From assembly GCF_000196435.1 (NCBI RefSeq), contig NC_010161.1, positions 682,001-746,000 of the forward strand: a stretch of 64,000 bases of DNA, in the 5' to 3' direction. Shown in pieces: positions 20,460-31,754 of this stretch. Every line of letters begins with the position of its first letter. Position 1 is the stretch's first letter. Position numbers and translations under genes: made by a program. The notes under the pieces were generated by a model that searched no databases, was not told the origin of the DNA, and saw only the letters and a program-made list of their open reading frames with translations. Origin of the DNA: Bartonella tribocorum CIP 105476. Lineage in GTDB: Bacteria > Pseudomonadota > Alphaproteobacteria > Rhizobiales > Rhizobiaceae.

Positions 20460-20512
20460 TAGCTTCATTATGTAATGATTTGCAGTAAATTCAGTAATAC
20501 ATAATGAAGCTA
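20460..20512. repeat. Long perfect inverted repeat downstream of paralogue 3
   Basis: Perfect 15-bp arms (TAGCTTCATTATGTA and its complement) are separated by 23 bases, 28 bp after the stop of the 20541 gene. It is probably a transcription terminator or mRNA 3' stabiliser, although no clear T-run follows. Confidence 0.55.
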
Positions 20513-20540
20513 TTATTCTAGAGCTCTACACTAAATTAAA

Positions 20541-20897
20541 TTATTTGAACATCAACACTATGTCTTTTATCCAACTTATTATCGATCCTATAAAACTCAT
20601 TGCATATCCAGCGAACAATAGTCCCACTCCTACAGTCATGGGTTCAAGGACCTTTTCAACTTTTCCTTCAAAGGTTGTCCCATTTTCTGTTTTATAATTT
20701 ACAGATGGAACATAGAAAGCAGTTGTAGAAACTGCATCAGATTTCGCATTCTTTACTTGTTCCATTAGGGGAACAGAAAATTCCTCTTTTGGAGAACCGT
20801 TTTTCAAATAGTTTGCGTTAACATTTACGGTTTGTGAAAGAAAAAAAGTGCTCGCTATAAAAACACTTAAGACATAATTTTTAAATATTTTTACCAT
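20541..20897 (-). CDS. Small secreted/membrane protein, tandem family (paralogue 3)
   Basis: The 118-aa product is the most upstream member of the three-gene family. The signal peptide is NYVLSVFIASTFFLSQ with likely cleavage near VNA-NYL. The middle has AFYVPSVNYKTENG, then the family motif EGKVEKVLEPMTVG, then a hydrophobic GLLFAGYAMSF..ISW segment and a Lys-terminated end. The ATG is preceded by TGAGGTAAAGTT. The 5' flank is very AT-rich with no gene for over 1 kb, so its promoter probably lies there. Confidence 0.75.
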   Translation of the reverse strand: MVKIFKNYVLSVFIASTFFLSQTVNVNANYLKNGSPKEEFSVPLMEQVKNAKSDAVSTTAFYVPSVNYKTENGTTFEGKVEKVLEPMTVGVGLLFAGYAMSFIGSIISWIKDIVLMFK

Positions 20898-20929
20898 AAC
20901 TTTACCTCAAATATTTTTAATTATATATG

Positions 20930-21984
20930 TAAGTAAATGTAATATAAATATACAATATGTGCATATAACTTACTTTATATAGAAAGCACATATTTCATTA
21001 TGTATTTTTAGTCAATACAAAAATACATATTAAAAATTTAAATATAAATTTTTATAAACGTTATTGTAAATAAGTAACAGTAATAATTATATAAAATATT
21101 TTATTATGTGTTATATATAAAATAATATTATTTATTAATCGCATCATTTTTATTAAAGAATTTAACTTATTTTTTAATACATTTAGATATAATAAAATTG
21201 ATCAGTTTTTTACAGATTAAAGCTATAAAAATTTATTTAATATCAATCGTATAATAAAAAATATGAAAATTATGATGTATTGTGAAGAGATTTTCAGCAA
21301 TTAAACTATGACGAACAGGAAAGATCTGAGATTTTTTCGCTATAGTAGTTATTATAGGGAGTTATAATGATAGAATGTATGTTCTGTAGATGATATTAAG
21401 TTCTTATTCAACGGTTGTGTTTAATTGTATCACGATAATATAATATTATCATTTTTTTAGTCCTTAATTTATATATACTTTTATGGCATAGATACTAAAA
21501 AATGCACGGTTCTCTCATAGTATAAAGGAGAGCTCGAGTTGGATAGAGATCAATGATATTATCTTTAACGTTTTTCTCGCCCATATGAATAACCCATTAT
21601 TATGTATTATGGTGAAAAGCGATGTATAGAAGAATATCAATTCAGACACATTGATGAGCGCTAGAAGATCAGCATTGGAAAATATCTTTCAATATTTTCT
21701 TCTTTCCTAGCTGAAAAACTGCTTTTATTTTTTAGAAAGGACGTTTTTTATAAAGTGGGATTATTTTTGAAAAGATCAGGCTTCATTGCTTATTTAAAAA
21801 GTCTATTAGGTGCTTTCGGAAAATTTTGAGCAACTGCTTGTCTTACGTTTTCTAACATCAACTATTATATATATCATATTTGCGTTCTTATTAAAAAAAT
21901 TTTCTTAAGATATTCAAGCTTATTTTTCAATGATGCTTGTGATTGATAGAATGATAAAATTCCATAATATAAAATTTTTAGAAC
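20930..21984. other. Gene-free, extremely AT-rich spacer
   Basis: More than 1 kb without a supportable gene. The first 350 bases are almost pure A/T. The rest has no long frames on either strand and probably represents decayed sequence between the small-protein family and the next relic. Confidence 0.5.
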
Positions 21985-22212
21985 ATCAGCATCTTTGATA
22001 TTTATAAAGACAGAAAGATGGTACCGTCATATACTTTGCTTGCTTCTAATATTGCTAAGTCCTTGGTATCTAGAGATGATTCATTAAGAGGCGTTTTTAT
22101 TCTTTTTTTATTTGATGCAACATATCCAGATTTGAAATAAGAGAATTTTACGACATTCATTTTTTTGTTTATGCTGAATAACGCTAGAAGATCATTATAA
22201 ACCAATATTTTG
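21985..22212 (-). pseudogene. Integrase N-terminal relic (dispersed family, copy C)
   Basis: On the minus strand a 67-codon open stretch (22002-22205) contains AILEASKVYDGTIFLSL, which aligns with TLKTSKIYDGAAVLFHK of the 40.4-kb copy. The leader 'AGATCATTATAAACCAATAT' region at 22187-22206 and the 'CAGATTTGAAATAAGAGAAT' region at 22128-22147 are shared with other copies. The frame breaks right after the DG motif. It is a fragment, not a gene. Confidence 0.65.
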
Positions 22213-22971
22213 TATGTAAATTGCTTCGTGTGGAATGTTTTCTATAAAGCGCATATCATTTATAAGGATGTATTCTTTTTGTCTTTTGTAATTTTAGAAA
22301 GGCTGTATCAGTTGATGCTATCAAAACACTGTTTAAGTAGCAATGCCTAATAAACCTTCAACAAATTTACGAGATTTAGATTGAGAAAGTACGAGCCCTT
22401 ATAACTTAACAAGGGTACTTTTGTCGTTTTCAATAAACTCTTGTGTTCTATAGCTTCCGAGAACTTTAATGTGTTCCCCTATGGTCAATACGAACATAGC
22501 ATACAGTTTTAACATGTTGGATAATATATTTTTAATGAGCAGAGGAGGGTGTGTTTTTGGCGTAGAATTTACGTCCTATTGAGCAGGACGTAATATTCTT
22601 TTTTTTTTGACAAATCTGGTCATTTATCAGGATAGGTTGCTGTTGTTTGGAGGAGGGGATTGGATTGTAGAGAGATAAGCAGTTTACTGGTACATTTAAT
22701 TTCCCAAAAGTTAGATTTCCCAGAAAATGAGATTTTTATGCATTCGTCTCTCAGCTTTTTTGCTTCTTTTAAAGCATGTGCAATGGTTAGACTTATGATT
22801 TCTAGATGAAGGACCATATTTTTTCTTCACATTGAGATGCAATCGCCCCATGTTGTGAAGCACTCATTTGTTGAAGTTATTATAAAAGGAGAAAAGCGAG
22901 AAGGGGAGAATATTGGGGTAAAAATGCTTCCTTACATAGAGTCTACAAATTGATATATTTGAGAGATTTTT
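22213..22971. other. Gene-poor spacer with unrecognised coding-like remnants on the minus strand
   Basis: Two short minus-strand stretches look faintly coding. One is a 65-codon frame at 22620-22817 (ISLTIAHALKEAKKLRDE). The other is at about 22355-22480 and reads IKVLGSYRTQEFIENDK, then after a stop SQSKSRKFVEGLLG. I do not recognise either. They could be remnants of a single prophage or island gene. No intact gene is supported. Confidence 0.3.
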
Positions 22972-23667
22972 TTATAATAAATCGCGCCATATTGCCATTG
23001 CTTCTAACACTTCTCCTAAATGAGAATGTTTTGCGATAACCGTTTCGGCACCAGCTTCTGCAAGCGCATTAGAGTGGCCAAGATAGCTATGTGATCCTCC
23101 CGTAAAGCCGATGACACGCATACCTGCTGCTATGGCGGCATGGACACCGTGAAGTGAGTCTTCTATAACGATTGTGTTTTTAGGCTCTACCTGTAATTGT
23201 TGTGCGGCAAAAAGAAAAACATCAGGGGCAGGTTTCGTTTTTTTTGTTCCAACTTCAGGTGCTGAAAATATTTTACCTTCAAAAAGGTCATAGAGACCAA
23301 CAGTGGTGAGCATCTCTTTAATATCTACGCTCTTTGCATTAGAGCAGATACAGTAGGGATAGCGTGTTTGAATAACTTCTATAGCTTCTCTTACATTATC
23401 AATAGCGCGTAATTCAGTTTTTATTTGTGTACGAAAAATATTGGTCATCTGATCTATGAGATGAGCAGAAATTGGTTTTTCTGTTTCCTGTTCAACGTGT
23501 TTAAGAATATCGCGAAAGATGAGCCCTGCAAAACGCTCACTCAATTCTTCCGCTGATATTTCATATCCTGTTTGTCTGAGCAATTGAGATCCAATTTTTG
23601 CTGCAAGATATTCAGAGTCGACGAGGACTCCATCACAATCAAAAATAATAAGATCTATCTGAGGCAT
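22972..23667 (-). CDS. HAD-superfamily (subfamily IA) phosphatase
   Basis: The 231-aa protein has the four HAD motifs: nucleophile DCDGVLVDSE at residues 9-18, Ser/Thr in CSNAKS near 113, the lysine in KPAPDVFLFA near 145, and IEDSLHGVHAA near 166. The cap domain is of the small alpha-helical C1 type, as in beta-phosphoglucomutase- and phosphoglycolate-phosphatase-like enzymes. The substrate cannot be told from sequence. It stands alone, divergent from ccrM across a 320-bp spacer that shows no other gene. Confidence 0.9.
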   Translation of the reverse strand: MPQIDLIIFDCDGVLVDSEYLAAKIGSQLLRQTGYEISAEELSERFAGLIFRDILKHVEQETEKPISAHLIDQMTNIFRTQIKTELRAIDNVREAIEVIQTRYPYCICSNAKSVDIKEMLTTVGLYDLFEGKIFSAPEVGTKKTKPAPDVFLFAAQQLQVEPKNTIVIEDSLHGVHAAIAAGMRVIGFTGGSHSYLGHSNALAEAGAETVIAKHSHLGEVLEAMAIWRDLL

Positions 23668-23939
23668 AAGATATTCCTTTACATGTTACAAGATGGACAA
23701 CTTTCGTAAAAATAATATTAAGAGGACCTTACTTCATAAAAATACGCTTTGAAAATGATTTTTAATTCTTTTTCGAAAGAAAAGATATGGGAACAGTACA
23801 TTAAAAAAAGAAAAATAAGGACTCATTGATACGAAAGTTTTTTTACTTAAAAAAAATAAAAATGAATATCAATTTTGCAGAACTTTAACGATACGTTTAC
23901 TCTATTTTGTAAATATGGATTGGTAATGCGGGCCTATAA

Positions 23940-25127
<1,188 letters not shown>

Positions 25128-25469
25128 ACTAAGATGATCACTTCATTCTATTGACCATATGTATCCGCCCTTAATTGAGAGAGACATACGAGCAAGTTTA
25201 TGCCTTCTCAAGCGTTAACATGCTAGTTTGGCTAGCAAGCGGCAAGCGTGTATTTTTATGTTTCTTGTAGAAGAAATTAAAATGCAAAAGTTTCATTTTA
25301 TGCTCTCATTTAAGTTCCAAAATAATCAAATTATCAATCGAGATACTTTTGTGAAAATGATAGAATTAAAAAATTCGTTCAGAAGTTCAAAATTAAGTGT
25401 TTTGGGGGGAGCATATACATTTATGGACGTGCGTGCAATATTGTAATATATGTGACTTATAAAGATAAT
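25128..25469. other. Spacer downstream of ccrM with a doubtful 72-codon frame
   Basis: An open frame at 25228-25446 on the plus strand has no recognisable family, no good ribosome site and unconvincing composition. A short palindrome, GCTAGTTTGGCTAGC, lies near 25219. Nothing else is supported here. Confidence 0.3.
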
Positions 25470-25735
25470 TTTGAATTATTCAACTTGAATGATCCCCTCC
25501 GAATATCGTCAGGTTTTCTCATTTTAAGCCTGTTTATATTGAATCAATCAAAATCACTTTGCGTGTCATAAGTGGGGGGGGCATATGAGTAAAAATGACT
25601 AAAGAAAAGAGTAAAAGTATCTCTTATGAACTATCTCAAGTGCCAAGGGCTATCGACAACATTAGAGATTGGGTAAAGTGTGTAATGGTGCGTGTCGGTT
25701 TGCTCTTTGCATTAAGTAAAAAGGAGATAATTCCT
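25470..25735 (+). pseudogene. Integrase 5'-end relic (dispersed family, copy D)
   Basis: This copy is on the plus strand. The leader 'GAATATCGTCAGGTTTTCTC' (25500-25519) and 'ATTGAATCAATCAAAATC' (25538-25555) are nearly the reverse complement of 51003-51060. It continues through ATGAGTAAAAATGAC into a frame reading SYELSQVPRAI, then TLEIGKVCNGA and, degenerate, LCIK-KGDN, which correspond to the integrase N-terminus seen at 31.86 kb. It ends near 25735, well before any catalytic domain. Confidence 0.65.
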
Positions 25736-25899
25736 GAAATTTAAATCCAATATTTCTAAACTTTTCTATCCCTTATTAATTCTTAATCCGTAGAAAAAAT
25801 TGATCATTTTACTTCCTTAAATTTTTCTTTTACAGAGAAAGAAATGGTCGCTAGAGATAGCACAAGTTTCTGTGAGCAAAAATTTTATAGGGAAGGTTA

Positions 25900-26967
25900 T
25901 TAAAATCTAAAAGAATTGGGAAGAGCTATGGCGATGGCTTTTTTCATAACTGTAGGGAGTGCTTCTTCGGCAAGATGTTGAATGTTGCACCACCAACCGT
26001 TTTCACAATTCATTTCATGAATATCGTCAGTATAGTAAACATCGAGTTTTAGAGAAAAGTGCGTAAAAACATGGGTAATTTGTCCTTTGAATTGCCAATT
26101 GGCAGTAAAGGGGGCGTTTTGGAGCCCATTTTCGTTGTTTATGCCAATATTATTAGGAATTTGGGTCATTCCACCAAGAAGTTTTTGCGTTTGTCGTTTT
26201 TCCAAATAAATTTGTCTCTTTTTATTAAGGACGACAAAAGCAATCCCTGTTTTTGAAGGACGTTCTTTTTTGGGAGCTTTGACTGGAAAAAATTCTGCTT
26301 GTTGCATCTTTGCCGCTTTACATAAACTTTGAAGAGGGCAGATATAACAAGATGGTTTGCGTGGAGTACAAATTGTTGCTCCCAAATCCATCATTGCTTG
26401 AGCAAAGTCGCCTGGACGATTTAAAGCAGTAATTTTTTGTGTTTGTTCTTTAATTTCAGCTTTTGCTTTGGATAATATTGAAGTGATAGCAAAAAGGCGG
26501 GCTACCACACGTTCGACGTTACCATCAACCACTGCTACAGGGTGATTAAAAGCAATTGCGGCAATGGCTGCGGCCGTATAATCTCCAATACCCGCGAGAG
26601 TTCGTAATGCTTTTACAGATTGTGGAAATTGTCCTGCGTAGTTTTCAACAAGCTGTTTTGCACATTTTTTAAGATTACGTGCGCGTGAATAATAACCAAG
26701 TCCAGCCCACGCTTTCATGATGTCCTCTTGTGAGGCTTTTGCTAAAGAAGAAAGATCAGGCCAAAGTTTCAGAAATTTTTTAAAATAGGGCTTAACCGTT
26801 TCAACGGTTGTTTGTTGCAGCATGATTTCAGAAAGCCAAACTTGATAAGGATCAGGACGGATACCTTGTTTTTGCTCTTCGGGGGTAATCCGCCATGGGA
26901 GATGTCGGTGATTTTGATCGTACCAAGAAAGGAGGTGCGAAGAAATTTCATACATGATTGTTTTCAA
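25900..26967 (-). CDS. mutY: A/G-specific adenine glycosylase
   Basis: MutY removes adenine mispaired with 8-oxoguanine. The 355-aa product has the helix-hairpin-helix GIGDYTAAAIAAIAF near residues 126-140, the catalytic Asp in VDGNVERV near 147, and the iron-sulfur ligands Cys200, Cys207, Cys210 and Cys216 with C-x6-C-x2-C-x5-C spacing. A C-terminal NUDIX-like domain (about 235-350) recognises 8-oxoG. The ATG at 26967 (MKTIMYEISS) could be replaced by the ATG four codons later. It is divergent from the DUF721 gene, a pairing typical of Rhizobiales, where mutY, a DUF721 gene and a dsbA-like gene are adjacent. Confidence 0.95.
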   Translation of the reverse strand: MKTIMYEISSHLLSWYDQNHRHLPWRITPEEQKQGIRPDPYQVWLSEIMLQQTTVETVKPYFKKFLKLWPDLSSLAKASQEDIMKAWAGLGYYSRARNLKKCAKQLVENYAGQFPQSVKALRTLAGIGDYTAAAIAAIAFNHPVAVVDGNVERVVARLFAITSILSKAKAEIKEQTQKITALNRPGDFAQAMMDLGATICTPRKPSCYICPLQSLCKAAKMQQAEFFPVKAPKKERPSKTGIAFVVLNKKRQIYLEKRQTQKLLGGMTQIPNNIGINNENGLQNAPFTANWQFKGQITHVFTHFSLKLDVYYTDDIHEMNCENGWWCNIQHLAEEALPTVMKKAIAIALPNSFRF

Positions 26968-27133
26968 GCATAGAGAGATGTAAAATGCAAAAGAAAAAAG
27001 TATTTATTTGGCAATCTATGTTTTTTGCTCCTTTATTTTTATTGCGAGATTCTAGTGAGGGGAGAATTTTTATTTTGTTGATATTTTATAAATTGGGAAG
27101 ACGATAATTTTTAGATGAAACAAATGATTGTAA

Positions 27134-27664
27134 TTGAATAAACGGTTGAACAATGATCTAAAAATGAGAAAACAGCTCAAAAAACATGCTTTTTATTCTC
27201 TTTCTGAGACGGTACTGAAAATACTTGATCCAGTTTTACGCAAACGGACAGGGCTTAACGTCGCGCTTATAGAGCATTGGCCACAAATTGCGGGCTATGA
27301 TATTAGTGAGCATACAATGCCTCTTAAAATTATTTGGAAACGTCGCGCGGATCAAGATGAAGTTTTTAAGCCAGCAACACTTGTTGTCGCCTGTGAAGGA
27401 TTTGCTGCATTAAAATTGATGCATGAAACAGAGGAATTGCTTCATAGAATTAATGGATTTTTTGGTTATATTGCTATTGACCGCATTAAGATTGAACAAA
27501 GGAGTATGTCGGTTTTTATGAATCATGTTCCTTTAAAGCTGGCATTGAGTGAACAAGACAAAAAATGCGTAGAAAAAATGCTTGAAGGAATTGAAGATAA
27601 AAGTTTACACCAATCACTTTATAAACTTGGCTGTTGCATTTTTTCAGAAAAAAATAATAAATAG
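27134..27664 (+). CDS. DUF721 (DciA-like) protein
   Basis: The 176-aa protein carries the DUF721 core: ILDPVLRKRTGLNVALIEHW near residues 32-51, then IAGYDISEHTMPLKI and LVVACEGFAALKLMHE. DUF721 proteins are related to DciA, a loader of the replicative helicase in bacteria without DnaC, but a role for this short form is inferred only. The frame begins at TTG 27134; ATG 27164 (MRKQLKK) is an equally likely start, since neither has a clear ribosome site. It lies between divergent mutY and the dsbA-like gene. Confidence 0.85.
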   Translation: MNKRLNNDLKMRKQLKKHAFYSLSETVLKILDPVLRKRTGLNVALIEHWPQIAGYDISEHTMPLKIIWKRRADQDEVFKPATLVVACEGFAALKLMHETEELLHRINGFFGYIAIDRIKIEQRSMSVFMNHVPLKLALSEQDKKCVEKMLEGIEDKSLHQSLYKLGCCIFSEKNNK

Positions 27665-27705
27665 CAAGATATTTTAGATATTTTTCTTTAATATAGGGGA
27701 AAGCA

Positions 27706-28404
27706 TTGGATTCCTATTCGTTTAATAACAACAGAAAAGTATTATTTATGATAAAATATCGTTCTTTTTTATTTTTCGGGATAATTTTTCTCTTCATAAC
27801 GATTGTACAAAACAGTGTAGCAGTTGCTTTAGCGCGCGGTATCAAACCCGTTGCAACAGTGGATATGGCTGAGCTTCTTCAATCGGGTAAAGTTAAGGAC
27901 CGCGTTGAGGGAGAAGCAGATGCTCCAGTCATCATTGTTGAGTATGCTTCGTTGACATGTACGCATTGTGCGCATTTTTATAATGATATCCTTCCTCAAA
28001 TTCGTAAGAAATATATCAAAACAGGAAAAGTGAAAATGATTTTCCGCGATTATGCTTTTGATCCTCGGGCAACGGCAGGTTTTATGTTAGCACGATGTGC
28101 ACCAGAAGATCGCTATTTTCCTTTGATAGAGGTTTTATTTCAAAAACAAAATGAGTGGGTTTGGGGAAAAGATGCTCTGACACCGTTGAAAAAAATTAGC
28201 TTAATGGCGGGTTTTACAGATGAAAGTTTTACGGCTTGTTTGAAAAATCAGACCATTTTAGATGAAGTGAATGCATCTTTTGAGCGTGGTAAAGAACTTG
28301 GTGTCTCAGCAACGCCTACTTTCTTTATCAATGGTGATAAATATGAAGGTGCCATGAAAGTAGAAGAGTTTTTTTCTTTGATTGATAGTTATCTTAAAAA
28401 CTGA
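27706..28404 (+). CDS. DsbA family thiol:disulfide interchange protein
   Basis: The product has an N-terminal signal/TM segment (FLFFGIIFLFITIV, about residues 20-35) and a thioredoxin fold with the active site CTHC in LTCTHCAHFY near residue 85 and the cis-proline loop SATPTFFING near 205. It probably oxidises or isomerises periplasmic thiols; it resembles the DsbA/BdbD-like proteins of Rhizobiales. The TTG at 27706 has a strong AGGGGA ribosome site 7 bases upstream and gives 232 aa. The ATG at 27748 (MIKYRSF) is the alternative and gives a more standard signal peptide. Confidence 0.9.
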   Translation: MDSYSFNNNRKVLFMIKYRSFLFFGIIFLFITIVQNSVAVALARGIKPVATVDMAELLQSGKVKDRVEGEADAPVIIVEYASLTCTHCAHFYNDILPQIRKKYIKTGKVKMIFRDYAFDPRATAGFMLARCAPEDRYFPLIEVLFQKQNEWVWGKDALTPLKKISLMAGFTDESFTACLKNQTILDEVNASFERGKELGVSATPTFFINGDKYEGAMKVEEFFSLIDSYLKN

Positions 28405-28583
28405 ATTTTAATATTCCAAAAGTTGGATAAGAGAGACTTGTGATCCGTTCTCTTTTGGAAACATTGTTATTATGCATTTATGAAGCGATCTTTTTTGTTT
28501 TGCTGATTTTAAAATCAAATTATCGCTTTTAAATGAGCCTAGGTTGAATAGTATTTTGATGCTGATATGGGAGGATTTGTACA

Positions 28584-31250
28584 ATGAAAAAATGGGTTTA
28601 TAGTTTTGGAGATGGTCGTGCAGAAGGAAGTGCAAGTGAGCGTAATCTTCTCGGCGGTAAAGGCGCTAATTTGGCAGAAATGAGTAATCTTGGTTTGCCT
28701 GTACCACCCGGCTTTACTCTGACAACAGAAGTTTGTAATTTTTATTATGCCCATGACAAATCATATCCAGAAGAGCTACAGGAATCTGTTAAGAAAGCAC
28801 TAAGACGCGTTGCTGAACAAACAGGACGTGAATTTGGGAGTGAACAAAGACCACTTTTGCTTTCTGTTCGTTCAGGGGCACGGGCTTCTATGCCTGGGAT
28901 GATGGATACAGTGCTGAACCTTGGCATGAATGATGAGACTGTAAAAGCAATTGCTTTACAAGCCAATAATGAACGTTTTGCTTATGATAGTTATCGGCGC
29001 TTTATCCAAATGTATTCCAACGTTGTTTTGGGGCTAGATCATTCGTATTTTGAAGAGATTCTTGATGAAGCAAAAGCACGCAATGGTTACACTATTGATA
29101 CAGAAATGACAGCAGATGATTGGAAGAATGTTATTATTTCTTATAAAAACTATGTTGAAGAAAAATTAGGAACCCCTTTTCCACAAGATCCTGAACAACA
29201 GTTATGGGGGGCGATTGGAGCCGTTTTTTCAAGTTGGATGACAGCACGCGCAGTTACTTATCGCCGTTTACATAGCATTCCTGAAAGCTGGGGAACGGCA
29301 GTTAATGTGCAAGCGATGGTTTTTGGTAACATGGGAGAAGATTCGGCAACAGGTGTTGCTTTTACACGCAATCCGTCGACAGGGGAAAAAGAACTTTATG
29401 GTGAATTTTTAGTTAATGCGCAAGGAGAAGATGTTGTAGCGGGTATTCGAACGCCTCAAAATATTACAGAAAATGCGCGTATTGTTGCTGGTTCAAATAA
29501 GCCGTCTTTAGAAAAAATTATGCCTGAAGCTTTTTTGAAGTTATGTCAGATCACGCAGAAACTTGAGCAGCATTATCGAGATATGCAAGATCTCGAATTT
29601 ACCATTGAAAAAGGTAAATTATGGATGCTGCAGACTCGTTCAGGGAAACGCACAGCGCGTGCGGCTCTCAAGATGGCAATTGAAATGGTTGAGGAGGGGT
29701 TAATAAGTCGTGAAGAGGCTGTGATGCGTATTGATGCAAAATCACTCGACCAACTTTTACACCCAACACTTGATCCAAAAGCAGAACGTTTGGTTATAGG
29801 GCGTGGTTTACCGGCTTCCCCTGGAGCCGCAACGGGTGAAATTGTTTTTACTTCAGAAGAGGCAGAAACAGCATTGGCAGAAGGGCGCAAAGTTATTTTG
29901 GTTCGTGTCGAAACAAGCCCAGAAGATATTCATGGTATGCATGCTGCTGAAGGAATTTTAACAACACGTGGCGGTATGACAAGCCACGCAGCTGTTGTGG
30001 CGCGAGGGATGGGAAAGCCATGTATCTCTGGTGCAGGTAGTGTACGGATTGATTATCATACAAATACGCTGCTTGCTTCAGGAGAAAGTTTTCAAAAAGG
30101 TGATATTATCACGATTGATGGTGGAAGTGGAGAAATTTTCAAAGGGAAGGTTGCGATGTTGCAGCCTGAGTTGTGCGGAGACTTTTCAAAGTTAATGGAA
30201 TGGGCTGATGGGATGCGACGTCTAAGAGTTCGCGCCAATGCTGAGACACCATCTGATGCTCGTATGGGGCGTTCTTTTGGGGCTGAAGGTATTGGTCTTT
30301 GCCGTACAGAGCATATGTTTTTTTCTGGTGAACGCATTGTTGCCATGCGTGAAATGATTTTAAGTCATGATGAAAGTGGACGTCGCAAAGCGTTAGACAA
30401 GCTTTTGCCAATGCAGCGTTCAGATTTTAGCGAATTATTTGAAATTATGTGTGGTTTGCCTGTGACCATTCGCTTGCTCGATCCGCCACTCCATGAATTC
30501 TTACCAAAAACCGATGCAGAAATTCTTGAGGTTGCAACAGCTATGGGCGTTTCTGCTGAAGTACTTTCTGAACGTGCACAGCAGTTGCACGAATTTAACC
30601 CTATGCTTGGGTTACGAGGATGCCGTTTAGCCATTACTTATTCTGAAATTGCTGAAATGCAAGCGCGGGCGATTTTTGAAGCAGCAACAGAAGCTGCCCA
30701 AAAGTCCGGATCTCCTGTTATGCTTGAAATTATGGTGCCACTTATTGCGCTTAAATCTGAACTCGATTTTGTAAAAGCGCGTATTGATCAGGTTGCTGAG
30801 GAAGTGATGAAAGAAAAGGGAAGCACTATTCAATATATGGTTGGGACGATGATTGAGCTTCCAAGAGCAGCGCTTCGAGCTGATGAAATTGCTGAAACGG
30901 CGGAATTTTTTTCGTTTGGAACAAACGATTTGACACAAACCACTTTTGGAATTTCCCGTGATGATGCAGCTCCTTTTTTGGCAACCTATTTTCAAAAAGG
31001 TCTTTTAGAGCTCGATCCTTTCGTCTCTATTGACCGTGATGGTGTTGGAGAACTGATTGCCATTGCTGCACAGCGTGGACGCTCAAAGCGTGCCAAAATA
31101 AAATTGGGAATTTGTGGTGAACATGGGGGTGATCCTGCTTCTATTGCTTTATGTGAAGAAAATAATCTAGATTATGTTTCATGTTCTCCTTTTCGAGTTC
31201 CAATTGCTCGTTTAGCAGCAGCACAGGCCGCAATAGCCAAAAGGGTATAA
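28584..31250 (+). CDS. ppdK: Pyruvate, phosphate dikinase
   Basis: PpdK interconverts pyruvate, ATP and phosphate with PEP, AMP and pyrophosphate. The 888-aa product is full length: an N-terminal ATP-grasp domain (LGGKGANLAEM near residue 24, SVRSGARASMPGMMD near 95), the phospho-histidine domain with His468 in GGMTSHAAVVARG, and a C-terminal PEP/pyruvate barrel with Cys844 in GICGEHGGDP. Alphaproteobacteria such as Bartonella often use PpdK in place of pyruvate kinase or for gluconeogenesis. A GGGAGGA ribosome site is near the ATG. It is monocistronic. Confidence 0.97.
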   Translation: MKKWVYSFGDGRAEGSASERNLLGGKGANLAEMSNLGLPVPPGFTLTTEVCNFYYAHDKSYPEELQESVKKALRRVAEQTGREFGSEQRPLLLSVRSGARASMPGMMDTVLNLGMNDETVKAIALQANNERFAYDSYRRFIQMYSNVVLGLDHSYFEEILDEAKARNGYTIDTEMTADDWKNVIISYKNYVEEKLGTPFPQDPEQQLWGAIGAVFSSWMTARAVTYRRLHSIPESWGTAVNVQAMVFGNMGEDSATGVAFTRNPSTGEKELYGEFLVNAQGEDVVAGIRTPQNITENARIVAGSNKPSLEKIMPEAFLKLCQITQKLEQHYRDMQDLEFTIEKGKLWMLQTRSGKRTARAALKMAIEMVEEGLISREEAVMRIDAKSLDQLLHPTLDPKAERLVIGRGLPASPGAATGEIVFTSEEAETALAEGRKVILVRVETSPEDIHGMHAAEGILTTRGGMTSHAAVVARGMGKPCISGAGSVRIDYHTNTLLASGESFQKGDIITIDGGSGEIFKGKVAMLQPELCGDFSKLMEWADGMRRLRVRANAETPSDARMGRSFGAEGIGLCRTEHMFFSGERIVAMREMILSHDESGRRKALDKLLPMQRSDFSELFEIMCGLPVTIRLLDPPLHEFLPKTDAEILEVATAMGVSAEVLSERAQQLHEFNPMLGLRGCRLAITYSEIAEMQARAIFEAATEAAQKSGSPVMLEIMVPLIALKSELDFVKARIDQVAEEVMKEKGSTIQYMVGTMIELPRAALRADEIAETAEFFSFGTNDLTQTTFGISRDDAAPFLATYFQKGLLELDPFVSIDRDGVGELIAIAAQRGRSKRAKIKLGICGEHGGDPASIALCEENNLDYVSCSPFRVPIARLAAAQAAIAKRV

Positions 31251-31304
31251 CAGGTTAACATTTTTTATGGTATCGTGACCATTGAAATAAATTTTTATGT
31301 ACAC

Positions 31305-31342
31305 GCTTTTATTTCCTTCCTTAAAGAAAATAAAAGGCTTTT
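31305..31342 (+). terminator. Probable terminator of ppdK
   Basis: Fifty-five bases after the ppdK stop, GCTTTTATTT pairs with AAATAAAAGGC across a short loop and is followed by TTTT. The stem is A/T-rich and has small mismatches, so strength is uncertain. Confidence 0.45.
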
Positions 31343-31754
31343 AGAATGCACTATAATTTATCTCACGTGAGAGAGTGTATTTTTGAGAGGTTTATGAGAA
31401 AAAATATAAAGAAAAGGTGTAATTCATATACGTTCAAGTATTGACGCGACTCTTGAGAGAGAGCAACGCGCTATTTTGCAGTTAATTCACACGTTTGCTT
31501 TTTAACAGGGGGGATGTTTCACGCAAAACAGAATGCTTCAAACAAATGCATTTATTTTGTACATTTATGGGCTGTTTTTAAGAAATTTCTCTTAACATAT
31601 TTCACGTCACCACTCGTGGAATGGGATTATTTAAAACTCCCTGAAATTATAAAATCCTCCCCCAGAGTTTATAAACTCCACTATGTGATGCCATCTTCAC
31701 ACTTATAAAAGAATATTGAATTATATAATATATTGATTGATAAAATTTTTATTT

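Noticed and set aside
25228..25446. 72-codon frame downstream of ccrM
   Set aside because: No ribosome site, no family, and it lies beside relic DNA.
31514..31708. 64-codon frame downstream of ppdK
   Set aside because: No conserved features; it precedes the integrase relic and has unlikely composition.
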